From assembly GCF_000224145.3 (NCBI RefSeq), contig NW_004190863.1, positions 124,287 through 188,286 on the forward strand: a stretch of DNA of 64,000 nt. The letters are read 5' to 3'. This document shows, piece after piece, positions 46,294-57,800 of this stretch. The translations under genes and the position numbers were made by a program. The notes below the pieces were generated by a model. That model had not been told where the DNA came from and made no database searches. It was given only the letters and a program-made list of their open reading frames with translations. Within the stretch, counting starts at the first letter, position 1. Every line of letters starts with the position of its first letter. The DNA comes from Ciona intestinalis (taxonomy: Eukaryota > Chordata > Ascidiacea > Phlebobranchia > Cionidae).

Positions 46294-48166
46294 CAAATAA
46301 TAAAACACATGTGAGTCAGCTCTTCGATTTTATTTTTTCGTTATTCAAAACATCGTCGGCAGAAAGAAAATAAGATTTAAATAAAAATTCGACTTGTTCG
46401 GAAGTACGAGAGATTTTGTTGCAGCATATTGGTAGCAGCGGGGTTTAAAACAGAAAAAAAAACGCAGGCTGATGTATTATAAGCGGTTCAAAGGGTTAAA
46501 GTGTTACCGTTATAATGATCTGAAGAGAGCTAAAGCGCGGTAAAGATAATTGCAATGATGGTAATTGTTACGCGGGCGCGATAGTGCCTGTATTGTTTTA
46601 CCGAACTGGATCGCGTGACAAGAACAAATTCGGCGAGGATAATCGCACTCAATCGCCGCGGTAAGTTCTAATCAACGCCGGTGATTCATATTAATTAAAA
46701 TCGACCGAGGCGACGGATTGCGTGCGAAGGCTGCGACGCTTTTGGGGCATTTCGCTCTTCTTTGTAAAAATAAACAGATTTCGAGCGCTTGGACGCCGCG
46801 GGCGTATTCCACGAGCGAACTGATCGAACTTGTGGTGTCTGTGATGTCATAAAGCTGTAACTTAAACCTCCTATCCGTCGAACGCGCTTTGAGCTGTAAC
46901 AAAGGCACTTATTCGGGAATAATAAATCGTAGGCCGCGTATCAGCCGGTGAACGACGCAACGGAATTATTCGAGGATTAGCCCGAAAATCCACACCGGTA
47001 TCTAGTGCGATATCGCGTCCTTGCACAATGATGTCTTCCCCCTTAAAAAATTAAGGTTTTTGAAACAGGTCGTCGGTTAAAAGTGAATTCGCAACTCCGC
47101 TGAAGATGAATGTTTACGGCGGAAAATAAGCGGAGATGTGTGCATGAGCGGTGTAGCGGAACGGCGAAGTTCAGCGCCTGACGGTAATTGAATTAAAAGC
47201 GACCTCAGCGCGCCGATGTTCGTGCAAAGCAAGTAACCGCGTTTAGGTGTGGCCATTGGTGCACACAACAAACAGTCGACCTCTAGTCGATGGTGCATCG
47301 CGTTGGTTTGGTGTGGTATGGCATGCCTTTCCAGATTCTCTTCGGTGAGATTGTGTAAGTAGCTTTGACGTGTTGATAACAAAATGCGAAACAAAGGAGT
47401 CCCGCGCACGTTATGGGTTAATTCAAGGTCGATTTACAAGCGCTGATTCGCATTCATCCGATTATTCGCGTGGCTTTGTACAGAGAAAGCTGGCCAAGAA
47501 TTAAGTTGGAGCCTGCTTGCAAATAGCGCGGAATAGCGGGTAGTAAATAAACACTGAGATAATGAACAAGATTGAAGCAAAAAATGTCACCCACCAAAAA
47601 GAGGTTATTATCAGCGCAGAACGCTTTGTCGAGGACACAGTAATATAGAAGGTGGCCTGAAGGTCTTGTGGTTAAAATTCATTTCGGCACGGCAATCATA
47701 ATGCGCGTTGGTAATATGGACGCACTTGAAGGCAAAAAGCATTTTGATTACACACGACGCTGCCAGGCGACTGTATACCAGTGTTTTGGCAACCGACATG
47801 TTTATATGCTAAACCTTCAATAAGGACTGTAGGCAGACAACGGCACGCGCCTTCAATAAAACTTTAAGCACTTGACCTCGGACCACGCGTCATTTAAAAT
47901 TCACCCTTGTGATTCCACAACGAGTAATATCGTACCGCGATTGTTAGTATTCGAGTCGAGTAGCCCAGTAAGTTGGGATCGTAGCGAAAGGTTATAAACA
48001 CCACCTGTTTACACAAGTACAATATTGGAAACTTATTGGCTGATCCGAGAGCAGATATTTAGCGTCTATCCTGTAGAAGAATTCGCCTCGCCTTTGCCGC
48101 ACGCGCGATCAGAGGAACTTGCTGGTTACCGACCGAGCCCGGTCTTTTCGGCGGATTTCCGCCCGC

Positions 48167-50640
48167 CTACATCGCCGGTAAGGGAAGCGGGGAAAAGTAG
48201 TCGAGTCCACTTTTTAGCGGGCTGGCTGGGAAGGGCGAAGACCCTGGCACCAGTATGTAGGCAAAGGGATTCTGCATTGATAGGGTTGGGCTTGGCAGGG
48301 AAGGCGACCACGAGCCAGCACCTGGTGTGTTCATCACATAAGCGCTGTTCATAACAGCGGCTGCCATGGCTGCTGCTCCTGGAGACGGAGGCGAGTGAAG
48401 TAGTGATCCACATCGGGAGGCGCCTGCGAAAATTATGGGTTTCATATTTTTCTTCGGTTTCATTAAATGTATATAGTAGGTTGGGATAAAGGACACTTTT
48501 TATTTTATTTGCTCCTATTAGATAGTAAACAAGGAACACTCAAAGAATTATAAAAAAATGTATCTTCACGACTCCCATCAGACCGTTGTTAATTGTTTAA
48601 AACACGATCAGGATATTTGGATAATATGTGCCAAAGGTGTCCCATCTTCTCCCACCATACTATGTAATAAAGTTTAATGCGGAAAATGCCATAAGTTTTA
48701 ACATGTGCCTACCTGTAGTAGCAGGAGGAGAGTAGAGACCGTTGGATGGTGAGTACATCGAGTTTGGTGTACCTAGGTCACGTGCCGCTGCAACAGCTGC
48801 AAGCCTGCTTTGAGTGATGGCTGCTGCGAGGCTAACTGCGTTCGATTGTGACGTCATACTGAGGGGGTTCAGACTTGGGAATGAAGTCGTCGTTAAGGAT
48901 TGTGACGTCGAGTAAAACGCGGCGGCCGCCGCAGCTCTTGCCTTCTCCACCACAATAGGGTCCATGTTGAGATGAGCAGCAGCTGGTGGGGGGAAAACAA
49001 GTTTATCACTTTTATATTGGACACAAACGTGCTTGGGTTGGGTTAAGATGGGTCATTCTTTCCTTTTTTGTCCTATTTGGTAGTAAACAAAGAAAATTCA
49101 AACAATTATAAAACCGTATCATTACGCCCCCCATAGACCATTGATAATTGTTCAGGAAACACGATCAGAAAATTTGGATATTATGTACTAAAGTTGTCCC
49201 ATCTTACCCTACAGTACTATATATATATGCTGATGTGGGGCATGTTATGATTGTATTGTAAAACAGCTATTCTGGTATTAATTAGCGAAATGACATTTCG
49301 ATCTGGTATTAATTTGCGAACTGACATTTTGTCATAGACAGGTCGTTTTCATTAGAGTAATTGACACTCAGACACGTAAATAAATACCAGAACAAAGCAA
49401 CGAACATGTGTGATAATTTTTTGGCAAAAAAACAAAGCCACGTTTTTAACAATTAACGCTCACTTAGAGTGCGAGAAAACGGTTATATAATTCTGTAAAA
49501 AATTCTTGTTACTACCAATTGGGACGAGAAAAGAGAACAAAACCCATCTTACCCCAACCTACTATATGTTGTTATACCACGAGGTATGTTATGTGAAATA
49601 GATGGCAAAAATATGATCACACGTCGGACAATTGACAATAGATTTTTTTTGCACTTAAATGACATTAGGCTTTAAATCTGTTTTTTCGTCTCATTTGGTA
49701 ATGCAAAAAAATAATATTTACTATAACCGTAGCCACGCGACTCCAAAAGAGCGTTGTTAGTTGTGAAAAAGATGATCCGAAATATGGAAATCAGGTGCTA
49801 ACGGTATCCTATTGACCCAGGGTGAAATATTGTAGGGTGGGGTAAGACGGGACACCTTTAGCAAATAATATCCAAACATCCGGATCGTGTTAAACAATTA
49901 ACATTAAATAGTCCATGGGAGTCCTGAAGATAGGGATTTATAATTCTTTAAATGTATTTTTTACTACCAAATGGGACGGAAAATGGAGTTAAAAGGTGTT
50001 TCATCTTCCCTACCCCACTGTATTATATATTATAATTTACCTGCTGCCTGTTGTATGGCTAATGATACGGTGGATGCGTCGTGTGTTGGAGAACTCATTC
50101 CCGAGCTTGGGAAGAGAGGAAAAGCAAAGCGATCTTTTGGCTTGATGAGGCTTTTGGGTTTCCTCCGGGGTCTGTATTTGTAGTCCGGATGTTCCTTCAT
50201 ATGAAGAGCACGGAGACGTTTTGCTTCGTCGATGAATGGCCGCTTCTCGCACTCGTTGAGAAGCTTCCACGAAGCACCGAGTCTCTGTAAAAAGAAGACG
50301 AAATTTCGTCACACAAGGTTTTAGCAAACGATTTGTAAAAAAGAATATAAGAAGATTTACATAAAATGGTGAACTTTGAATAATTTTATTAGCATTTTAT
50401 TAAATGAGAATTTACGTTTAGCGAAAATTAGAAATTTAATAAAGTTCTGTTTACCTTTGAGATCTCGGAGTTATGCATTTTTGGATTTTCTTGGGCCATT
50501 TTTCGTCGTTGTCCTCGCGACCAAACCATGAATGCATTCATTGGTCGCTTAACGTGGCCTGTGTCGATGCCGGATTTCAACGTCATTTCCTCTGACGTCA
50601 CCGGACTGGGAGTTTCCCTCTGAAGATCGGGGCTTTCCAT
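48167..50640 (-). CDS. SOX14/21: SoxB2-type HMG-box transcription factor (Sox14/21)
   Basis: Nuclear DNA-binding regulator; SoxB2 proteins usually repress and counter SoxB1 in neural and ectodermal fate. Exons: 50640-50455, 50284-50041, 48982-48713, 48423-48167. The total is 957 nt, or 318 aa. The HMG box covers residues about 29-107 ([18 protein letters not shown], then [20 protein letters not shown] and [10 protein letters not shown]), followed by the SoxB motif KDRFAFPLF. The third exon is Ala/Ser-rich with [10 protein letters not shown]-type runs. The C-terminus contains PFAYILVPG and ends LPLPAM, close to PLAYILFPG...TAM of vertebrate SOX14/SOX21, which places it in SoxB2 and not SoxB1. 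An intron splits the HMG box after SEISK. The start codon is the first Met; CRE-like sites lie within 60 bp upstream. Confidence 0.94.
48470..48664 (-). mobile_element. MITE copy in the last Sox14/21 intron
   Basis: Ends ATATAGTAGGTTGGGA and CCCACCATACTATGT. It fills about two thirds of the 289-bp intron. Confidence 0.85.
49030..49224 (-). mobile_element. MITE copy in Sox14/21 intron 2
   Basis: Ends GCTTGGGTTGGGTTAAG and ACCCTACAGTACTATATA. Confidence 0.8.
49444..49568 (+). mobile_element. MITE fragment in Sox14/21 intron 2
   Basis: The right two thirds, ending CCCCAACCTACTATATG. Confidence 0.7.
49675..49826 (-). mobile_element. MITE fragment, old, in Sox14/21 intron 2
   Basis: Diverged middle (CGTCTCATTTGGTAATGC, ACTCCAAAAGAGCGTTG) and a decayed right side. 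Confidence 0.5.
49827..50029 (+). mobile_element. MITE copy beside a Sox14/21 splice donor
   Basis: Ends ATATTGTAGGGTGGGGTAAG and TACCCCACTGTATTATA; it stops 12 bp from the donor of the exon at 50284-50041. The fourth family copy in one 1-kb intron. Confidence 0.85.
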
Positions 50641-50673
50641 AATAACGTGTTAGAATATCTTGAAACTTTGCAG

Positions 50674-50697
50674 TGACGTCACGAATTTATGACGTCA
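50674..50697. promoter_or_regulatory. paired CRE/ATF octamers upstream of Sox14/21
   Basis: Two perfect palindromes TGACGTCA at 50674-50681 and 50690-50697, 16 bp apart, 34-57 bp before the start codon. A half-variant TGACGTAA follows at 50728. CREB/ATF/bZIP factors bind this site. Function here is inferred. Confidence 0.5.
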
Positions 50698-50887
50698 GTT
50701 GGGGTCGTCGAGTAGATTATACAGTGGTGACGTAAAAGAAGGTTATTCGTAGCCGATGAATTTAGAATCGAGATCAACACAGTGCACTAGTTGAGTATCG
50801 CGTGAAATTTCAGTCATATAAGTTATACGACAGGCTACTGAAATAAAGAGAGTCTGTTACACATTTGGCTTGTATGTTTATACGACA

Positions 50888-51010
50888 ATATATAGTAAAG
50901 AGTCGTAGGGAAACGGTTTTATAATTCTTTGAATGGTATTTGTTTACTACCAAATGGGACGAGAAAATTAAATGAAAAGGTGTCTCATCTTTCCCCACCC
51001 TTCTATATTG
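50888..51010 (+). mobile_element. MITE copy with internal deletion
   Basis: Left tip TATATAGTA joined directly to the right half (GAGTCGTAGGGAAACGG onward). Confidence 0.7.
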
Positions 51011-52519
51011 TATGTAACATGAAACCAAATAAGTCTGAAAAGTCCTTATTTTGCTTTTTACGTTATCTTTTGACCCAAAAATACTCGTCTGATTTGGTTA
51101 AAACTCAAAAACGCACTTTACACGAAACCGCACCGATGTATCTCCTCATGCGAGAAGATAAGAAATACACGAACTAGGATTACAAGGTTTTTCTGTTACG
51201 AAAATGAAATACCACAGAAAAATCGTTAAACGTCTATTCCAAACTAAGTTGACGTATAAAATTCATACACCTGTTTACTGATCTTTTTCTGTTAATAAAC
51301 AAACAAGTGAAATCTAAAAAAATAACTGGTGCTTTTTAGCGACCTAGTCAGTTGTGCTGTAAATTGTGTCTGACGCAACAAAGACCTTTTCCACTCCTTT
51401 ATTTCGTAACAATGCTCGAACTATCGCGTGCAGTGGTTTCGCATTGAAACTGGCCATTATTTCTGTCTTCCGTCCGTTTTTCTAATTTCGACGTTGCCTT
51501 TCTCACTCGGGATATTGTTTCTCACAACGCTTCGCGCGGCGCGATCGTTGACGATACAAAATTGCGGAAAGCGCAATTGTTACGAACAATGGCGACGCTG
51601 GTGCGAGTGAAAGGACGATTAGAGCGCGGGTTCTATTATACTGGTGTACTAAGCGTATTCCATTGTTCATATGCGAGAGAGACTAATCACTGAAACAATT
51701 TATCGTCACTCTCTCGCCCGAAAGCGATTTGTTCATTTAATTTGCGCGGTTTGAGCTCGGTAGTTTGTATAAGCTTGGAATTGTGCTGCCGCTGCAAGGT
51801 CCATATGTCTTGTTTGGCTGTTTACCTCCACTTTAAGATAGTGGGTCCAAAAGGGGCCTGGCCTTAATGCTTGAGTGCTCTCTTAAACGCATGTGTTGAC
51901 GGTTACGTTTAACAGCGTTTGTCTTTCACTGGTGCGTCCCCGCTGTTTGTCACGCAACAAAGGGGGGCGTCACGTGACAACAAAAACATGAAAACAGTTC
52001 GACTGCGCGGAATTTTCGACCAAATTTAGACTTTCAAAAAACTGCTGAACGTGGGTGTCACCAGATTAGTGGAGAGTGCTGAGCACAATTTTAAAGATTA
52101 AAACGAAAGAGAGAGCTGAGAACACTGTACGCTCTACATATGACTTAAAAAAATCCGAATATTTTACTTCGCTTAAAATTGTTTGTGTTTGTTTGAAACG
52201 ACTGAATTTGATGCTTAAAATCAACAAAAAATTGATTAAATTTTGATTAACGTTTTAAAAAATGTTTTTTTTTTAAAAACATTTGTGTTACAGTTATCAT
52301 AAAAAAACGACTTTACCGAATTAAAAGACGACCGTAAAGGCCATTTCCCTTTCGTCAGAAAACGTCACACAGCTAGCCTACTTTATATTACTCAATGATA
52401 CCATCTAGCGACGACATGGTTGAACATGTGAACCAGACATTGCTTTATGACGTCACTTGCGTGTGTGGCTGATTCGTCGAATTTGTTTTTTGTTGATTGA
52501 TTAACAAGCATTTGCCGAT

Positions 52520-52725
52520 AATACAGTACGTTGGGGTACGATGAGACACCTTTTAATGCTGTTTTTTTTCGTCCGATTTGGTGGTAAACAAAGAACATTT
52601 AAAGAATTATTATAAAACCGTATCCTCATGATTCACATAGACCGTTGTTAAATGTTTAAAACACGATCAGGATATTTGGATATTTTGAGCTAAAAGTATC
52701 CCGACTTCCCCTGCCCTACTATATA
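52520..52725 (-). mobile_element. MITE copy, full length
   Basis: Ends ATACAGTACGTTGGGGTA and CCCCTGCCCTACTATATAC. Confidence 0.8.
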
Positions 52726-52729
52726 CAAC

Positions 52730-52976
52730 GTACGGTGGGATACCTTCAGCCAAAGTTAGTATAGACGTTGCCTTCAGCACATAATATCCCATACTATACC
52801 TCATAACTATCTTGTGTTTGACAAATAACTCCTATAAAGTTGTAAGGATGCGTTTACGTAATTCCTAATGAGACGAGAACACAGAATGAGCACACGAGCC
52901 ATCTTTTCTCTAAATTTCTCTACGTACTTACCCGGCTAGAAAAGCTGTCCCATATTCCTCACCCTACCATATATAC
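52730..52976 (+). mobile_element. MITE copy, old and rearranged
   Basis: Begins ACGTACGGTGGGATACC, includes AGCACATAATATCCCATA and ends CCTCACCCTACCATATA; the middle is scrambled. Confidence 0.55.
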
Positions 52977-53238
52977 CTGACTAAAAAATAATTTAAAAAT
53001 CAGATAATAAGTTTTATTCGCACTATTCGCACCTGCAATGAAATAAACCAAACACTTCAAAAAACGTGCAGAAAAAAACGTGACTAAGAAGACATTGAAA
53101 CGAACACGGGTATTTCCGCAACAGAATTGCACACGGTGTGACATTACAGGATGATAGAGAGCGATTGTGACGTCATAATGATACGACAACACACATATTC
53201 ATTACGTTGACCTATCACGCAGGGTCGGAAGACGTAAA

Positions 53239-53402
53239 AGTACAATGGGGTAAGATGGATACCTTTAGCACATAATGTCCCAGATTTCATATTGATAAAC
53301 AAGAGTCGTAAGGATACTATTTTACAATTCTTTAAATGTTCTTTGTTTACTACCAAATGGGACAATAAAATAAAATGTACCATCTTACCCAACCTAGTAT
53401 AA
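53239..53402 (+). mobile_element. MITE copy, shortened
   Basis: TACAATGGGGTAAGATGG to TTACCCAACCTAGTATA. Confidence 0.75.
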
Positions 53403-53754
53403 ATAAAAGATTTGGCCTCAATAAAAAGATTTAGGTTTAAAAAAACATCGTATTATATTTCATGAGTATTTTGTTCAAGATTGTGTAAAGGGAAAAAAAA
53501 GACAAAACTTTCGCAAATAACAAACAAACAAAAAAAATAATGCAAAAAAACGTACTTCTAAACCTCTTATTTTTCGATAATTGTCACATTTCAAGGAACA
53601 AAGTAAGTCACTACTGATACCAGTTGTACAAAAAAAGGCACTCAATATATACAACATATTGCACTTTTTCTGGGGACAAACGGTCATCTAATATATGAAA
53701 AACCACCTATACCTTTTACATGCATTAAAGAGAATGCTTAAAAGTTAATAAGGA

Positions 53755-53934
53755 TTATAGTAGGGTGGGGGAAAATGGGACACCTTTAGCACATAATATC
53801 CAAATATCATGATCATGTTTTAAACAATAAACAACGGTATATTATAATTCCTCGAATGTTTTTTTGTTGACTACTAAATGGGATGAAAAAATATAATAAA
53901 GGTGTCTCATCTTTCCCACCGTACTGTATATATA
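53755..53934 (+). mobile_element. MITE copy, nearly full length
   Basis: Ends TTATAGTAGGGTGGGGG and CCCACCGTACTGTATATA. Confidence 0.85.
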
Positions 53935-54429
53935 TAGTTTAATTCCAGGATTCGAAATATGTTTCAGCAGTACTGTTGTATAAGATGCCAACAAGCATGT
54001 ATGAGACTCACTAACACCATTGATAGGTAGATTACTTTGGTAGGGTTTGAACAAAATTCTTCAACAAAATGATAAGGTTTTTGAGAGGGCGGTTTTAGTT
54101 TTTGGAACAATTTCAAGTCAATGGGACGATATATGGGTCTGTGGAAAAAAGGATATACATGATAATATCCAAAATTAATTAAAAATTTATTTAAAAAAAC
54201 ATTTCAACTATGCTAATATTTACTTACTCATATTTAGTGGTTGTGTTGTAACAGTGACCATTTATCCCCACGTTATGTCACGTGACCCCTCCCACCATCT
54301 CATGCACTTGACGAAGGTAGTCACGACGCAGTGGGAGCGAAAATCTGCGTTCCAGTGGAATGAATTCACATTGCCGCTGTGGTGTAGGAAGGTTTATGAT
54401 GAAAAAAAAGAAAAGCAGAATACTGTGTT

Positions 54430-54795
54430 ATAATAACTGTTGTGAATGAATGTAACTTTATTATAATTTAAAAAAAAAATGATCCACAAAGTTAGGGCAC
54501 AAGGTATATAAAACAGAACACCCTTGTTATGCTGACTGTTTTTTTCTAGCCACACAAGGATAAATAAATTGTTTATGACTATGTAGTAAAGGTAACTTGT
54601 AAACAGGCACGAGATATGTGAAATAGAACACTTGTGTTATAACGACTGTCGTTTTTCGGCTATGGGAGAAGATAAAACAAATTACTGTTGGAAACTTGTA
54701 TGCAGGCATGAGGTGTATGAAACAGAACGATGTGTTATAAAGACTGACTTTACCCTACCACTCAAAAATAAATAAGTTACGTTCATTCATACAAC
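54430..54795 (+). repeat. tandem SINE-tail units at the EDEM1 3' end
   Basis: Three head-to-tail units of about 100 bp between 54490 and 54790. Each carries the GTAACTTGTAAACAGGCACG, GAAACAGAAC and GGATAAATAA-type parts. The array ends about 30 bp before the EDEM1 stop codon, so it lies in or at the 3' UTR. Confidence 0.75.
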
Positions 54796-54822
54796 TAACA
54801 CAAATACACAATCAATTACAAA

Positions 54823-57800
54823 TCACACCAGAACACTGACTTTGGACTTAGAAGTTGTTTTATTGCCAGTTGTTCCTGCATAACAGAAGTCGAAGTCAGA
54901 CTCCCAAGGTTTCTTTAGATTGACAGGAAGCAAATGACCTTCTGTGGTGAAGACACTCAGCATACCACTGCTTTTGTGAAGTGGGTTTTCAAAATCGAAT
55001 AACTGCAAAGTACCAAGAAAAATTGAAAAAAAAAAAATTGAAAAAAAAAATAAAAAAAAACTGTATGTCTAATGTCTATATTACTATATATATTAAGAAG
55101 ATTTTAAAAACATATCATAGCCTGCTTTTATATGCTTCTGTGTCCTTGGGCAAGCCAGCAATTGCTCCAACCCAGGTCCCTTATGGGTTGTCTAAATTGT
55201 CAGCCACACTTTTAAAAATAATTAAAAAATCCGCACCAAAAAAAAACATACATAGTAACTCATAAGCGGACACAAGGTGTATAAAACAGAACACCCGTGG
55301 TGTAACGACTGCCATTGGCCTGCTACGCGAAGATAAATAAGTAACATACATGGTAACTTAAAAGCGGACACGAGGTGTATGAAACAGGACACTTGTGTTC
55401 ATGTTATAACAACTATAATTGCCATGCAATGATAAATAAGATACTTTTAACAAAATAACTTACCAGGTAAAGATACTTGCACGTTTCACTGAGGAAGAAA
55501 GATTCCATTCTGTCCTCTTGCGTCTTGTCGAGCACATTGTGCAGCGAGGCGTAACCACATTCAGTTTTGGCGTGTCGCTCGAGCGAATCAAGTATCTCAC
55601 GGCCCACGTTGAGGTAGAAAGGATTTTTTGTGGCCTGGGGTTGAATTTATTGTTTGAATACGAATGAATGTAATTTCATTCTTGAGTTTGTGTACTTACT
55701 TCCAAGTTGTAAGTTACAAGAAAGGTCCTTGTCTAAAGGCTTTTAAGCCCAGATTTGGCCAATCATCCCAACACCCACAAAAACACAAGTAGTAACTTAC
55801 ATAAGAAAATTTAAATACTAATAGCTTTACCTACACAAAAACCAGCGGTTCGTATTAAATAATGAACCTGGTAAGTGACAGACATAACTAGAATAAAAAA
55901 CACCACACATGATCTTTATGTATATAGTAGTGGGGGGGGGGGATAGGACACCTTTTCATTCTAATTTCTTGACCTGTTTGGTAGTAAACAAAGAAAATGC
56001 AAAGAATTATAAAACCGTCCTCACGACTCCCATAGACCGTTGGTAATTGTTTAAAACACAATCAAGATATTTGGATATTATGTGCTAAAGATGTCTATCT
56101 TTCCCCACCCTACTATATCTATATATTTATATGAAATACGGTCTCTCTTACCCTGTAAAGTAGATAAGTGCTCTCTATAAACTCAGGTCGAAGTGGATAG
56201 AACCTTACATCTGGAGCTTTTAATCTCCAGTTATAACGCTCAGGTAATGCCTCGTAACGCTTCCATATTGCATAGTACAACGCATGGCAACATATAGCTT
56301 CCTCTATATCGCCATTAAGAACCTATACACAAAGACAGGAAATACAGAAATGATTTGATTGTCATAACGCCAGACTATATTAATAGTGTTAATTACATAG
56401 TGGTGTATTCTACTATTATTAAGTTTGTCTAATAAAAAAGTTTTGAATGGCCTAATCTGTTTCGTTTTAAAAAAATTTATTGGTATTTTTAGATCACAAT
56501 TTCTATCTATAACTTAAAATTTTTAATTGTTTTGAATGACTGCAATTTATTTACCCACGCTTAGCTGAGCGAAAAACAGTCGTGAGTCGTTACAACACAG
56601 GTTTTCTGTTTCATACACCTTATGCCGACTTACAAGTTACTATGTAAGTAACTTAAGAGTGAATTTTTTGGTCGGTATAGCTCAAAATTTTGACAACCCA
56701 TCAGTGGCCACTGGGTTGTAGCAATTGCTGTTAAGTGTTTTGCCTTAAAACACATACACATACAAATCACAATGGTAGCAGTGCAGGCATTGAGTTGAAC
56801 ACATAACCTTCTTGTGGATAATTTTATAAATTTAATAATCAACCTACATACCAATAATCCAGGTAGGAATGCTTGCAATGAATCCACCCACGTGTTGATC
56901 ATCATTCCATTTGATAAATCAACATTTACATAAATAGGGGGGTCGCCTGAACCACTGTTGCAATGCTTACGTCTGCAAAGAAAATCCGAATGAATTATTG
57001 TACAGGGTTTTCGGAAGTTCACTGTGTACTGTTGAGATGTTTTTTTTAAGACATTCAGCAACACTCTTCAAAATAAGTTTGTTTATAATGTTTTTTAGCC
57101 AAGTACTTCATGCAGCTTTGTGGACATTGCAATCTTTTGTTGCTACTTTTAATCAGTTATAATACAAGTTGTTCGGAAAGTCACTGTGTACTGTACTGAT
57201 AATTTAAAAAAAAATATATTTTTGTCAAAGCAGCATATCATAGCTGTAGTATAGTATTACATACAATTTTTTTTATAATTAAAAATTCCATTATAAACAA
57301 AGAGCAAATTGTGACTTACCCTCGCCTCAGATGTTCTTTGATGCTTTGTAACGCTTCATCGAACACATCAAGGTCTCTTTTCTCTCCAAATAAAATGTAA
57401 GCCTATCAATAACAGACCATTTAAATTATGGACCTTATATTGACTTTATATTTTAATCGACTTCATATAAAAAACTTATTTTAAGGTGTTCCATCTTCCC
57501 CCTTCTACTAAATAGTATTTTAGAATATCTTAAATCAAATATCCAAACCTGATTATATCCAAAATACAATTTTGTGCATTTATATGTGTAAGGTTCTGAG
57601 TTAAGGATCACTTATTTATCATGTTAGAATATCTTGAATTAAATATTTAAATTCAGTAAGATCATTAGTTCCATTCATTTAATCTTTCCTACCTTTAACA
57701 AATATTCAAGATATGAATCTAACCCAGCCCCTACACCACTTTGTTTTCCCATCCACTCTCCTGTTACAACATCTATAGCAACACCTGTGTGTGGAATCGA

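Larger units (their letters stand above)
40643..48166. other. long gene-poor stretch 3' of the Sox gene
   Basis: About 7.5 kb without a recognised gene. The left part (40.9-41.4 kb) is MITE and SINE. From about 42 kb to 48 kb the DNA is clearly richer in GC and CpG than the rest of the window, with few repeats (MITEs at 43897-44097 and 46118-46293, a SINE tail near 45000). The open frames here show no domain or sensible splice context. It is a candidate regulatory territory for the neighbouring Sox gene, or holds fast-evolving or noncoding transcripts that I cannot see. Confidence 0.4.
50736..54822. other. upstream region of Sox14/21 and 3' flank of EDEM1
   Basis: About 4 kb without a recognised gene. 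51.2-52.4 kb is repeat-poor and GC-richer, a likely promoter/enhancer area of the Sox gene. MITEs sit at 50888-51010, 52520-52725, 52730-52976, 53239-53402 and 53755-53934. More CRE octamers lie at 52448-52455 and 53168-53175. A SINE-tail tandem array (54430-54795) ends just before the EDEM1 stop codon. Confidence 0.5.

Noticed and set aside
48025-48539. Three long overlapping open frames on both strands near the Sox 3' end
   Set aside because: Only the frame reading ...PFAYILVPG...LPLPAM is the Sox C-terminus; the others are shadows created by its GC-rich codons.
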